Origin: Earliella scabrosa
Lineage: Eukaryota; Basidiomycota; Agaricomycetes; Polyporales; Polyporaceae
DNA: 64,000 nt
Assembly: GCA_022605405.1 (NCBI GenBank)
Contig: JABYQQ010000004.1
Span: forward strand, 1-64,000
Direction of reading: 5' to 3'
The translations under genes and the position numbers were made by a program. Under the pieces are notes generated by a model, which was given only the letters and a program-made list of their open reading frames with translations, was not told the DNA's origin and did not search any database. This document shows positions 45,133 to 57,387 of the stretch, piece after piece. Within the stretch, counting starts at the first letter, position 1; every line of letters begins with the position of its first letter.

Positions 45133-47767
45133 ATGTCTCTGCAGATCAATTTATCCAGCAGAGACCTTACGCAGGCATACCAAGATGTCGTCAACGCGCG
45201 CGGTATAGATTGGGCGATCTTTACCTACGACAAGGGCACCAACGACCTCAAGGTACAGGCGACCGGAGATGGCGGCCTGGAGGAGCTGCAGGAGGAGTTC
45301 TCTGATGGACGGTCAGTTCTCTTCTCCTGAACGCCGTGCGGTCGAGTCCAACTCTAGTGTAGGATGCAGTATGCATTTGCTCGTGTCAAGGACCCCAACG
45401 TGAGCCACTCGCCCTCCTCGTCCCCCAATCTTCCCCAGCTGACGTTGTGCACAGAGCGAGCTCCCCAAGTTCGTTCAAATCAACTGGTGTGGTGAAGGTG
45501 TCCCCGTCGCGAGAAAGGGTCTCTTCCACACCCACTCCAGCGCAGTCGCCAACTTCCTTCGCGGCACCCACGTCGTCATCAATGCCCGCAATGAGGTACG
45601 TCTCTAGGGTCATAAAAGAGCTTGATGTTGATTGACTATGATCCATGCAGGCCGATGTCACCCCGTCGCTGATCATGAAACGCGTCGAGGCTGCCTCTGG
45701 TGTCCACTATTCCGCCCAGAAGGAGGCTCCCCGCAAGTTTGAGCCCATCGCGCCCGTCGGGACAAACTATGTCCCTGTTGGCAGGCCCGATATCGCTGCG
45801 ATGCGTAAGGGACCGGCTTCAGGACCCCCTCCAGCCCCTCCCGCTGCGAAACCCGCCATCCCCAGCGCACCTCGCCCCGTTCCGATGGCACCATCCTCCG
45901 CGCCTGGTCTCGGCAAAGCTCCGGTCGCGAGCAAAGCTCCTGCAGATGCTTGGCCCGATGAATCGGAGAGCTTCGCACCGCCGCCTCCGCCGCCTGCTGC
46001 GTCGCGACCGACTCCGAGTGTAGCTAAGCCTGCTGCTTCTGTGAGTGCTCCTTCGGCGCATTCTTGGCTTCGTTGGTTGACACAATGCAGCCCGCGGCTC
46101 GCTTTACCCCGGCAGCCCCCACGCCTTCAGCGGCATCCAATGTGCCCACGAAACCGGTCGAGGAGGACAAGATTGGGCCCGTCGGTACCGCTTACACCCC
46201 TATCAAGCTTCAACCCAAGAAACTTGTCAATCCTTTCGCTGCGATGGAGGCCAAGGCTCAAGACCAGACGGCTGCGCCGAAGCCGTCCCCTGCTGGCGGT
46301 AGAACCTTTCTCAGTGTTTTTCTGATTCTTGACTGGCCTGACTCCGTGTACTCACAGGCGCGAAGAAGCTGACCTGGAGTGAACGGCAAGCACTCGCCAA
46401 GAAGCAACAAGAGGAAGATGAGGCGCGTGCAAAGGCCGCGCTCGGATCCCAGCCGGCAGCGCGCAGCATCCCGCCTCCGCCTCGCCAACCGGCGATGCAT
46501 CCTCCTCCCCTCGATGCCGAGGAGGCTTTCGCTGCACCCGTACGTCTCGCGCGTGCAATGATGCTCAACTCGTATTCTAAATCATCGCTATAGCCTCCAC
46601 CGCCACCCGCACCGCCCGCAATACCGAGTGCGAGCCGTCCTGTCCCGGCTGCTGCCTCTCCAGTCGAAGCTGCGCCTCCTCCGCCTCCTCCGCCCCCGCC
46701 TCCGCCTCCACCTCCTGCTCCCGCAGTTGCTCAACGCGATCCAGAGCCGGAACCGGAACCCGAAGCGGCTCCTCCACCGCCGCCCGTAAGTCCTCAGAAA
46801 ATACCCCCATTGGGTGCGCACACTTACCTTCCATAATCCAGCCTCCCCCTCCGCCGCCCCCGCCGCCTCCAGTCGCAGTCGCGGCAGCCGCAGCGGTGCC
46901 GGTCATTGCCGCTGCAGCCACGATGGCCGCGATCGCGTCCGAGCCGGAGCCAGAGCCCGAACTGGAACCCGAGGCCGCACCCGCAGCGTCCCACGCGCAC
47001 GGACAAGGAATTTGCGCGATCGTGCAGTTCGCATACGACGTGAGTGCTTCTTACTGTCCTCAAGTCGGGTATTGGTGGCTGACGAGGACGCAGGCCCAAG
47101 AGGACAACGAGATGGACCTCGTCGAGGGCGAGCTCATCGAGCAGATCGAGCAACTGGACGAAGGCTGGTGGTCCGGCGTCGGCGCAGGCGGCGCGAAGCA
47201 GGGTCTCTTCCCAGGTGCGTTGCATCTTCTCATGCTGGTACTGTCGTTGAAATGTTCGGATTGGTGCTGACGCATCTTGCAGCGAATTACGTGGAGATCG
47301 TCGAACAAGAGGTAGCGCCCGCTACTCCGCCACCGCCGTCTCCCCCTCCGCCGCCCCCTCCGGTACGGAACTTCACCTCAAAGTCAAAGGCGCTCTGACA
47401 TTGTATTCGTAGCCTCCCGCTCCCGCACCGCCTCCGGCCGCTGTTCAGCCTGAGCCCGAGCCTGAGGCGGAAGACCTTGGATCGTGGGCGATCGCGCTCT
47501 ACGAGTAAGCTGTTCGCGCTCACTCATGTCAGTCGGATCACTGACCGCCATATACCCCTCCAGCTACGACGCAGGCGAAGATAACGAGATCTCCTTCAAG
47601 GAAGGAGACCGGATCACGCATATTGAGGCCGCGTCGGAGGACTGGTGGCAGGGTACCGACCAGCACGGCAATGTCGGGTTGTTCCCTGGTACGTATACGT
47701 CGTTGAGGGGGCGATATGTCATGCTAACGTTCTCTCCGCAGCGAACTATGTTGAACTGCAGGGCTGA
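45133..47767 (+). CDS. ABP1: Actin-binding protein Abp1 (drebrin-like), ADF-H plus two SH3 domains
   Basis: About nine exons. The start [20 protein letters not shown] opens an ADF-homology domain (about residues 1-135), with [40 protein letters not shown] and VNFINW-type [20 protein letters not shown]. Then come a long Pro/Ala-rich linker with repeated APVGTNYVP and [17 protein letters not shown] motifs, an EARAKAA helix, polyproline stretches and two SH3 domains. The first contains [20 protein letters not shown] and DEGWWSG with LFPANYVE. The second contains [20 protein letters not shown] and [21 protein letters not shown]. The protein ends ELQG-stop at 47765-47767. Abp1 activates the Arp2/3 complex and links cortical actin patches to endocytosis. 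Two C-terminal SH3 domains instead of one are seen in some basidiomycetes and not in budding yeast. Confidence 0.95.
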
Positions 47768-48168
47768 AGTTGAGAGACGAAGGGTAGGCTCGGAGGCCTG
47801 TAGGAAGCCAACGAATGGGGTCGGAATGAGTATGCTACATCGTTTTGCCTGACAGCCATGGTCATACTACAACACGTGAAGCATGGTGATCATTCGAGTT
47901 TCAGTCTGCAAGGAGTCTCGTCGAGTGCCACACCCAAGCCATAGTACATCGGTCGGCCGTTGGCAGCGTGTACTTCATCGTTCCAACGCCGTGTCACATC
48001 CGCAGAGAACGAACACATTTAGATGTGTGCAAGGTTGGTTGTATCGTTATCACCTACGTCCGCGCGCGTACGTGCGTCGCCGGAATCTGGGAGCCGACTC
48101 GCCCTCCGTCTTTCCAGGTAGCGTGAGCGCCCTGATACAGTCGTTGTACTTGCATCATATTGTTTCTA
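47768..48168. other. Short intergenic gap between convergent genes
   Basis: 400 bp between the Abp1 stop and the oxidoreductase stop. It holds 3' untranslated DNA of both. I see no third gene. Confidence 0.5.
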
Positions 48169-50004
48169 TTAGTCCTTCACACGATTCTCTGTGAGGTGAT
48201 GGCGGGGCAGCCAGTCTGGAATGGACCAATTCTGCCCGGTTATATCTGCAACAATCATCTGCGCGACAGCCTCCGCGCTGGTAGAGATGAGTCACCGAGC
48301 CATGTATAGCGAGAAGATAGGGACTTACCATCCGTACGCCCGAGTCATTCCGTGCCCTGTGTAGCCTGCTGCTATGTACTGGCCCTTGTACGCTTCGGGT
48401 CGAGAAGGATCGATCACAGGGCCGACCTGAGCAAAAAAGTCTAGACGCTGACAGTGATGTCGCTAGAACGGACGGACGTACAAAAGGATCTGCCGTCTTC
48501 GTGAAGCCCATGATGCCGCTCTGAAGAGAAATACGTCAGTGTCGCAGGACACCTTGGAGCTCCATCAAACCCGCTACGTACCCATTCCATCTCCGGCTCC
48601 CTCCCATCCTCGTACTTGCCAGGGAATACGGCCGGCAAAAACTTGCGCAGGGTATCCCCTACCTGCGGGTTCACGTTCGAGTCGTCAACCGTATACAGTT
48701 CGAAGCCAGGCTTCGAGGACTCGCGTCCTCCACCGAGGATCACGAGCGGGTGCGCCTCGTTCGGTTCAAGAGGGCGCGGGAACCAGTACTCGAAACCTTC
48801 GTTTCCGCCCCATCCCGATTTTGTCAAGTTCTCCAGTGGAACCGCAGCGCGGAGAGCGATGACTTGCCCTCGGGTCGGTATGATGCCAGACGGTCCGTGC
48901 ATGTGCGGGAGGAGGTGCGACGCATATGCGTTTGTTGCGTGCAGGACGCGAGAGCATGCGATCGGACCTCGGGGCGTCGTGATGTTCCACCTGCGTTCCG
49001 TTGCATCCGAGCCCGAGATAGGGGTGATTCCGATGACCGGAGTGTTGGTGTGTAGCGTTAGATGGGATGTAGATGAGTCCTCGCCGAGCTGCTTCGCAGT
49101 GTTGAAGAGATGGGTGACGAGTTTCAGTGGCCACAGGTTGTTCCCTGGGATACGGATGCCCGGATACGCTGTGCCGTACATCTGGGGGTCGAGATTGCAG
49201 CTCAGTAACAACTTAGGACGGCGTGCTCGGAAGGACTTGCCTCGAGGACGTCTTCTTTCGTGAGGAACTCGACCTGGTCAACCTTGATACCCGCCGCTTG
49301 GGCAGCGGCATAGTCCGCTTTCGCCTCGATAACCTCTGCTTCAGTGAAGAGCAGCGTCATGTGCCCACCGGCGACTAGGTCGACTTCTTCTTCCTTCCCT
49401 GCCGTCTTGACTAGCTTTACGATCTCAGAAGCTGTGTACTGCTCTAGACTGATCGCTCGGACCGCATCATCCTGGCCGTACAACCCAGCGTAGCCAACGA
49501 AGTTGTGGTATACAGCGGGTGTTAGATGGCCTCCGTTTCGTCCTGTAATGGTGACAGGAGTATGTTATTCGACAGGGTGAACGCCGTGATCCTGAAGATG
49601 CGGACAAGTCAACGTACCCGTAGCACCGGAGCCTTCAGTGTTCGTCAGCCTTTACGACGGGTACAAGAAACAAGTGGAGTCAACTCACAGAAGTCTCGTG
49701 CTTCCAGGATCGTGACCTTCAGTGGCTTACTACTGGCGTGCAAGCTCCGGTCTGCCAGGAGACGCGATATGTGGTACGCTGCCGATACACCGGTTATGCC
49801 AGATCCGATTATGCAGACGTCTGCGTCCTGGGTCAGAGCACCGTCGCTCCCTACTTTCGCAAGCGGGTTAGCATCGGGAGTGTCAATCCAAAATGACTTG
49901 GTTGGGTTCGGGACGGGGAGCGGCGCAGGCTTGCTGTCGACGGGACGCTCGAGTATGACTTGGTGCTCTGCGAGAACGTTCAGAGGGATGGGTAAGGAAG
50001 ACAT
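48169..50004 (-). CDS. FAD-dependent oxidoreductase, D-amino-acid-oxidase-like (DAO) family
   Basis: The start MSSLPIPLNVLAEHQVILER is preferred over an upstream in-frame ATG at 50046 because it opens the protein in the usual way for this fungal family. Then comes PLPVPNPTKSFWIDTPDANP and the Rossmann FAD site DADVCIIGSGITGVSAAYHI (GxGxxG). Further motifs are GRNGGHLTP-like, DLVAGGHMTLLFTEAE, GIRIPGNNLWPLKLVTHLF, HATNAYASHLLPHM, PTRGQVIALRA and VILGGGRESSKPGFEL. It ends with YIAAGYTGHGMTRAYG and a short tail. Seven or so introns. Probably cytosolic, oxidising an amine- or amino-acid-type substrate with FAD; the exact substrate cannot be read from sequence. It is divergent from the gene at 50496, sharing a 490-bp promoter. 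Confidence 0.9.
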
Positions 50005-50495
50005 GACAAGCACTCCGATAGCAAGCTTGCGGACGATAACCCGCATCGGCGCGTGCTGGGTTCGAATTATTCCAAATAGTCAACGTGTCGAGATCACATG
50101 AAGGCATCTGAAGAGCTCACTGTGAATTGCACCCACGCGTCAAGAACGCTGACCTGCAGTTGCCCTCCGAGTCTGCGTTCGAGTTGCAGGCGATTGTAAG
50201 ACTGAAAAGACGACGGGCGGTGGTGGAGTCACATCATTTGTTCGAGCGGCTATTGACGGGCCGGAGTGCCGGGACCCACAACGGCCGGCTCCGAGTCAGG
50301 CTAGCAGTGTTTGACACTCACCATTGCGTCGACTTGGATATCGTCTTCATCCCACTGGTGAGTACCGCTGTCTCATGTTATCTGCTCGAGCTGAGCTGAA
50401 TGTACATACAGCGGGGCTTCTCACAGGCGATTGTACGCGTGCCCCCATCGTCCGACTGACTCGGAGTCCGAGCTTGGCACTCGACCGGCGAGGTC
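50005..50495. promoter_or_regulatory. Bidirectional promoter between oxidoreductase and ketopantoate reductase-like gene
   Basis: 490 bp between divergent start codons. No strong TATA box is seen. Both genes encode nucleotide-dependent redox enzymes, which might be co-regulated (inference). Confidence 0.5.
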
Positions 50496-52075
50496 ATGAC
50501 GCACCCAAAGGATGTTCTCCTTATCGGCTACGGAGCCGTTGGCGCGATATGTATGTTGTTGAATATCTGAAGACTGTGAAATGACCAGGTCATGATGCGA
50601 CGTATGCTGATCTGAGTCGACCAGACTCTCTTATCCTGAAGAGAGGCGGCCGCGCGCGCGTCACCGTTATCGCTCGGAGCAACTACGAAATCACGAAAGG
50701 CGAGTGGAATCCTACACATCATCTGTGTTACTTGACTGACAGCGGTCTCAAGCCCATGGAATGAACTTCCGGAGCCGCAAGTATGGCAACATTGATGGAT
50801 GGCAACCCGACCGCCGTGGGTTTTCGATGTCCTGATTACTAGTCTGTAGACGGCCGCTCAAGAGCTCCTTCCCAGTGTTTCCCAAGATTGAGCATGCTAT
50901 CGACCGACCATACTCATACGTAGTTGTCACTACCAAAGCTATCCCCGATCTTCAGCGGACACCGATGCTACTCGCGCCTATCTTATCTCCACCCTACTCG
51001 GACACACATCCACAGCCGACATACGTGCTCATGCAAAACGGACTAAACGTTGAAGTGGACCTATATGAAACTCTCCAGAAGTTGAAGCCCGGTGAAGGAC
51101 CACGTATAATCAGTACAGCGAACTGGATTGGCACCGGGTTGCTCGAGAAGAACCTCGTCGAACACAACGATTTCGTACGCAGCTGCCTCTCCTTACTCTC
51201 CACCTACTACGCTTTTGATCACATCTGCACATCTACCGATTTCAACAGGACCGCGTCTCTATGGGTATCTTCCGTCCCTCCTCCTCTCCAACGCACAACA
51301 CTCCTTCCGAGTCGGCGATACTCAACGAGTTTGCCTCTCTGCTCTCGGCTGGTGGGTCAGAGGTCACTGTTGTGCCTGAGATTCAGCGCGTCAAGTTCGG
51401 CAAGAACATGTGGAACGGCGTCCTAGGTGCATCCGCCGCCCTCTCCCGCTGTTCCCTCCGTGAATTCTTCCGTCCGCCGCACCTGGCGCCCGGTCGGGAG
51501 GGCTCAGCCCCGGACTTCGACCCTCAGGCTCGAGCAAACCCTGAGATACCTCTGACGGAGAGCGAGAAAGTGACGGTGGCGATCCCCCATGCATCGCCCG
51601 CGATCGGACAGTACTCTATTCCCTTCTTATACGACGCGCTCTCTGAAGTTTACAGCCTTGGCGCCATCCTCTTCCCTCCTACTTCGGACGCTAGTACGTC
51701 TCCCTCGAATCCCACTAGAAGTGAGAATGCGAGCGGCCTCGACCCTGAAGTTGCGTATAAGACGCTTGCAAACACCGCAAAGCTGCACGCGCGACCTGAT
51801 AGCACGCATATGCCAAGCATGCTGATGGACATAGAGGCCGGACGTCCGATGGAAGTGGAGCACGTCATTGGAGAGGTTGTGCGGATGGGTCGTCGCGCGG
51901 GTGTGAGCATGCCGGTACGTCTGCGTTCAACCATCTTCATGATCGACGTAACTAGTTCGGGCTGACCCTTCTGCTGTTTCAGAGGATGGAGACGATCTAT
52001 GCGCTTCTCCTTGTCGTTCAGAATCAGGTTCTGCGCAGCATGCGGGAGAAAGCAGAGCCCGCCTCGCGCATGTGA
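50496..52075 (+). CDS. 2-dehydropantoate 2-reductase-like protein (ApbA/PanE family)
   Basis: The start MTHPKDVLLIGYGAVGAI gives the NADP-binding Rossmann motif GxGxxG. Intron 1 is 50551-50624. The next exon reads SLILKRGGRARVTVIARSNY. The following donor reads GCGAGT, so a GC-AG intron, leading to HGMNFRSRKYGNIDGWQPDR. Then come YSYVVVTTKAIPD, YVLMQNGLNVEVDLYETL and IISTANWIGTGLLEKNLVEH. After an intron with branch-like TGATC come VKFGKNMWNGVLGASAALSR (the conserved Lys/Asn region of the C-terminal helical domain), LHARPDSTHMPSMLMDIEAG and METIYALLLVVQNQV. The family reduces ketopantoate in vitamin B5 synthesis, but fungi have many paralogs of unclear substrate. This one is long for PanE and more likely one of those. 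Confidence 0.88.
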
Positions 52076-52230
52076 ATCGGTACATTGGCGTTTGTGAAAC
52101 CATGTACATTGTAAGGAGTAGAGTGTATGAAGTCACAAGAGGCCAGACCTCGTCCGGGCGACGCGACAGGAATTACCCGGCATCGCATCACGGTAATAGC
52201 ATATGGACCCAACACAGTCTGCGAAACGAC

Positions 52231-54862
52231 CTATGTAACACGCCATCGCTGGTCGCCCGCCGTCAGCGCACCTTTCAAGACAGGCACCTCTGGAGCAAAC
52301 TCCAGCATCACTCCCGATGCCACCATCACCCAGTGTCCGACTACCACCACCTGATGCTCATCCTCTTCGCTTTCCCCCTCCCGAATGATTTCCGCAAGCA
52401 CGGTGTCCCCTCCAATCCCGTATGGACGAAACAAGAGGGCAGCACTCGTCGGAAGCTCCAACCCTGCGCCCACGGCACCCTCATGCACACGGAATTCGTA
52501 CTTCACCCCGGACGGGGTGTCTACCGCATAACAACGCGGCTGCGACAGCAACAGCGGCGTCTGGTTCGCTCCCCCTTCCCCATGCTCGACCACGAATCCC
52601 TGGTAGCGCGCATGCAGCCCGCGCTCATCGCACACCGCACCAGCACCGAAGGACGCATGCAACTCTATTCGCGGAAAGCCGAGCAGGCTGCGTGGTGCCC
52701 AGCGAAACGGTGCCTGTGCGCATCGCTCGCGGAGACCACCTCCGAAGAAGACGATGTCCGAGGGGAGATCGCGCAGGAGGACGAACAGCGCCGCCATGCG
52801 CGCGTCCCGATTTTGGTCACCGAGGATCGGGGCCGAGTCGAGCGCGAGCATGATGGTGAGGATGTGCGGCTCGTCGTCCATCTTGCTCGTCGTGCGGTGC
52901 TGGACGGCGAGTGCGAGGCGCTGGAATACCGTTGAGTTGGTCTCGATGGGGAACACCCCATGTTGCGGGTCGGTGGACTCGAAGACGGTGCGTGTGAGGG
53001 AAGCCATGGGTGGGATGCGGCTGCGTGTGAAGGCAGCGATATCCGCGCGGAAGCATATCTTTGCGAGCAAGGAGTCTCGCGGGGACACTGGTGAGGGTGC
53101 GGTGGTTTCGAGCTTATGAGGAACATGAAGTGTCTGGACGTAGAGCCGACTCGCCAGCGCGGCCTCTGGCAGCGTCCACAGACGACGGGTCCACCCGACG
53201 AACGCGGTGAGAATGTCCTGCTCGAGCTGCGATACTGTTGCAATGTCGAGCCCTTGAAGCTCCTTGTCAAGGACCAGAACGGCCGATGCCTCGCGGTAGG
53301 TCTGGCTCATCAGAGAAATGGCCTTTTGTCGATAAGGCTTGAGGTCATCGCAGACAGGGATGCACAGCGAGTCCATCCAAAGCCCAGAGCTCGTCTCTCC
53401 GACAGCTTTGAGCCCAGTCATGTAGTTGGCCAGCCTTTGAACTTGGCATCGCGGAAGTGCATTCTCTCTGGGGTTGCCGAGCCCGTGCGCCCCTAGGTTG
53501 CATGATATGTTCAGCACTCCCAAAGACCGCCATGCGAGCGAACTCACAGACGTGCGAAACAGCCACATAAGCCCCTCCCTCGCTCACGCTCAACCTCAGA
53601 TCCGGCGACACCACCACCCTCGGGACCTTCCCCCGATCCAACACCGCACACAGCTCCTCCGGCTTCACTCTCACCAGCGCGCACCGACAGCCCTCCTGGA
53701 CATGCGCCGTCTCGTAGGCCTCCTCCACAACCTGGTCCGCCACGCACATCCGATCGCTGCACCGCGTGTGGTCCAACTGCAGCCGTCCGCCGCGCAGCCG
53801 TGCCGCAAAGAAGTTGTACGCGCCATCGAACCGCTCGAGCAGCTCGCACTCGCTCGGGCACCAGCCGCCCATGCGCATCTCGTCGATCGCATAGTCTTTG
53901 AGTTCGTCCCAGTCTGCAGGGAACGCCTGTGCCAGCGCCGGCTGTAGGAGCAGCTGCAGCGCTCCGAGATCACCATCCGAGGCGGGCAAGGACGGCGGGA
54001 GGGAGAGGGTGAGCGCGAGGAGGATAGCACGGAAGAGGATCCGGATCGCGAGCAGGACCCTGCACTCGTCGTACGTGAGTGTGCGGCCTTCGTCTGTTGC
54101 CGGCTTGCACGTCGATATCACGGTCTGCAGCGTCACGACGTGATGCACGACCGCAAGTAGCTCTCTCCATCGCTCCATGCGGGTTTCCGAAGGGAGCACA
54201 TTCAGTGCGGCCGCCCATCGGTGGGGGAGCACATCCAGCGCAGCCGTGGACAGCGTCCTGGTCGTACCGCCGCCGTTCCGGTCCCTGACCACGAACTCAG
54301 CAGCGGGGTCACCCTCAGCGAAGCCAAGGATCGCATGAGCCTGCTTCAGCACTCCAAAGAAGAGCCAGGCTTGAAGGAACGCGACCTCCTCGCCCACCGA
54401 AGCCACGCTCAAGTCTGAGCGGAAACACTTGATCGAGAGTCCATCCTTGGGCCGACTAGCGAGGAGCGACGCCGGGACCGCCCGCTGGCGGCATGCATAC
54501 TTTTCGTCGAGGTCCCGGAGGATCGGAGCCAAGGCGTCCATGACCTCGTTGGGGAACTTGCGGTGCTCCCTGCGCCCGTCGAGGACCCATTTCGCTCGCT
54601 CGGGGAAGTCCCAGAACCCGTCCGGATGGTCGTCGTACGGCGTGTCGGTCTGCAACCACGGGCATTCGAAGGGGATGAAGTGTTTTCGGCTAGATGCGCT
54701 GTCACTGGCCTCGGGCACGGCAAGGGCTTGAGCGAGCGAGCTGACCGGATACGGTTCGACGGGGCTGAAGACAGCGGCCGAGGTGCTTGGTGTGGTACAG
54801 CATAGGAGACGGTGAAACCGTGCTGAGAAGGAACTTTGAGGTCGCTTGCTGCTGTGTATCAT
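52231..54862 (-). CDS. HET-domain protein (heterokaryon incompatibility)
   Basis: Two exons joined over a 55-nt intron (about 53493-53547). The start is taken at the ATG at 54860-54862 (MIHSSKRPQSSFSARFHRLL), since the open frame upstream has no ATG. The N-terminal part is helical (VSSLAQALAVPEASDSAS, WLFFGVLKQAHAIL) without a clear domain. The HET core spans the intron: GGAYVAVSHVW, then LWMDSLCIPVC, RQKAISLMSQTYREASAVLV and GWTRRLWTLPEAAL. Those are the three conserved blocks of HET domains, which control self/non-self recognition and cell death in ascomycetes; the role in basidiomycetes is unclear. The C-terminus contains a long Arg/Pro-rich region. Not next to any NLR gene in the window. 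Confidence 0.85.
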
Positions 54863-55342
54863 GTCGCGAGAGTCGAGGAGTACGCGCGTAGCCTCAGAGC
54901 TTCCGTGAACGTCGACTGGGAAACCCTGCGACCTAGCTGAGTTGGCCCTCGTGGTTTCCTCGTTTGTCGGACAGACCCGACCGGGCGTGTCGGGCTCACT
55001 TTCAGGCTGTGGAGCGTACGAGGAGGAATGGTTGATCGTCCCATGATAGCGATTTAAACTCAAAGCTTAAGCTTTGGTGCCCGAGAAGCTCTAAACGTCA
55101 GCCGTATCGAATATGCACGATCAGGTGATTCGACCCAAGCCACCCACCAGCATCGCGTAAGGTTATTCGTGTCGCCCCGACGCTCCTCAGCAGCACGCAA
55201 TCCAAGAACTAGTAGTAGAAGAGAGAGACGTACAAGACATACATTGCATTTTGCCGCGTTTCCAGTCAGACCACGCACACCTCCACCTCGTTTCGCACTT
55301 GTACCCTGATAGCCCCCTTCGCAGAATACCGCCGAGACCCGC

Positions 55343-57387
55343 TCAGCTGTCGAGCAGCGCGGCCGCCTTCCTCGCGTTCGCGCGCACCGTCTCGACCTGA
55401 AGCTCCAAGTTCCGGATCTGCGCCCGCGCTTCGCGCAGCTCCGCCGTCAGTCGCGCGTTCTCCTCCTTGAGCCCAGCCACCGTCGAGTCCTACACGCAGT
55501 CCGATCGCAGTCAGTGTAGTCTCGCACACGATCAAGAACGTCAGTACGCACCTCGGACGGGATCGTTTGCGACCGCACCGGCGTCGGCGCAGGCGCGGGC
55601 TCTTCGCGGACGTGCACAATCGGCGCGGCAGGAGCGGGGGCAGGAGCAGCAGCCGGTGGCGGCGCCGCAGTCGTCTTCGTCGGGGTAGGGGTGGCGGCGG
55701 GAACGGAGCCAGGCGTGGCCGATGCAGCGAACACGACGCCGTCCTCGAGCGAGACGAGCTTCGGCGGTGCGGTCTTGCCGGAGAAGAACTCGGCGGCAGA
55801 GAGCGCGGGCTCGGCGGAGGGCGCGGGCGGGTAGATGTCGGACTGGAACGAGTCGGACTGTAGAACGTTCGGACGCGATCATTAGGCAATAATCATACGA
55901 CCATCGTCGCAGACGGACGCACCTTTCGGGGAACGATGAACGCGATGGCTTCGATCGAGTTGGCAGCGACCTTCAATGCGCGTGCGATCTCGCAGTCGGA
56001 GACACTGAGGCCGCGCCGGGGGAGGAAGCACATGCCTCGCTGGGGGTCCGAGGACTTGTACTCGGCGAGCGGGAAAAGGTTGTCGTTCTCGTATTCGTAG
56101 TAGCGGATGTTGCCGTCGCTGCCGACGGACGTCAGTCTCACACACATGCTCTCACCAAGCACCAGCACGCTTACCCCTTGCCAGCTGTAAGCCACCCCGA
56201 TTAACTCCAGACACACTGGTTGAGGAACAAGCGTGGGACTCACCGAGGAAGAGAATGTTGTTGTCCGTCCAGAACGGCATGAGCACGCCCGACGTCTGGT
56301 CGATCGTGAGCGTCTTGACGTTGCTCAGCCCGCCCGTCTCCCAGATCGCCGCCTGTCGGTCGCTCATCTTGCTGAACCCCGTCGTCGCGATCCTATCCTT
56401 GTCGCCCATCCAGACCACGCGCGCGCCCTATCCGGCCGAAGCGATCAGCACCTGCCTCGCCCCAAGTGGAAGAAACGCAGCCCAACGCGCACCTTGATGC
56501 CCCCATGGCCCTCGCCCACGCGCACAGGGTCGCTCCCCGCCCTCGGGTCAAATAGCCTCAGCTTCCTGTCCCTACACGTCGTCGCCAACACCGTCCCCCA
56601 CGGGTTAAACGCCAAGCTCTGAATCGCGTCCCCATGCCCGCCCAACACGCCCTTCGGCGCCTCCGGGGCCGCCAAATCCCACAGCTTCACGACATGGTCC
56701 CCCGTGCTCGTCGCCAGCACATTATTCGCCGTCGGGTGGAACAGCACATGGCCAACCCGGCGCGGGCTCACCTCGATCCGCGCGACGGGATCAAAGTCCT
56801 GCGGCTCCCAGCCGTCGAGCCCCCAGCCGTCGAACGCGCCTTGCTCGACCTTCCAGATGAGCGCCTTGCCGTCCTCGCCGGCCGAGGCGACGACCGCGTC
56901 GTTGAACGGGGACCAGTCCGTGTCGAGCACGGGCGCGGTGTGGGACCGGGCGAGCGGGACGAGGTCGGGCAGCTTGGACGGGAAGCCGGTCGGGAGGGGC
57001 GCGAAGGGCGACGGGAGCGGGAGGATCGCGAACGCGCCGCCGCCCGACGAGTTCCAGTTCAGGGACACGTAGCGCTGTTCGTCCGAGCGGCGTTAGGAGG
57101 GGGCGTCGTGTGAGGCGAGGAGGTAATAACGAGGACGTGTGTGAGCAGAGAGCTGCGGACGGGGGTGAGCGAGAGGGGGTACTACGCACGGTCGAGGCGG
57201 AGATGACGTTCGTGTCCCAGGCCGAGTTGGTGACCTTGACGTTGTCGAACCCGTACTCCTTCTTGCCCTGCTGTCCAAACACATGCCTGCACCGCCGTTC
57301 CCCCGTCAGCACCTCGCCCACCCAGCTCTCTGCACGAGATCAGAGATGTCCGCACCGATACTTGGAGGCCCGCACGAATCGCGACAT
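55343..57387 (-). CDS. CRN1: Coronin, actin-binding WD40 protein
   Basis: About seven exons. The start MSRFVRASKYR (57385-57387) is the hallmark coronin N-terminus, followed by HVFGQQGKKEYGFDNVKVTN and the beta-propeller: SLNWNSSGGGAFAILPLPSP, LDTDWSPFNDAVVASAGEDG, VGHVLFHPTANNVLATSTG, DAIQSLAFNPWGTVLATTCRD, RIATTGFSKMSDRQAAIWET, then GNIRYYEYENDNLFPLAEYK and RGMCFLPRRGLSVSDCEIAR. These are the usual DUF1900 and C-terminal propeller motifs. After a Pro/Ala/Thr-rich linker a C-terminal coiled coil (GLKEENARLTAELREARAQI) ends LLDS at 55343. Coronin trimerises through that coil and regulates actin filaments with Arp2/3 and cofilin. It complements the Abp1 gene 8 kb away. Confidence 0.96.

Noticed and set aside
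46588..46921. Minus-strand Gly-rich and Arg-rich frames
   Set aside because: Antisense of the Abp1 polyproline linker.
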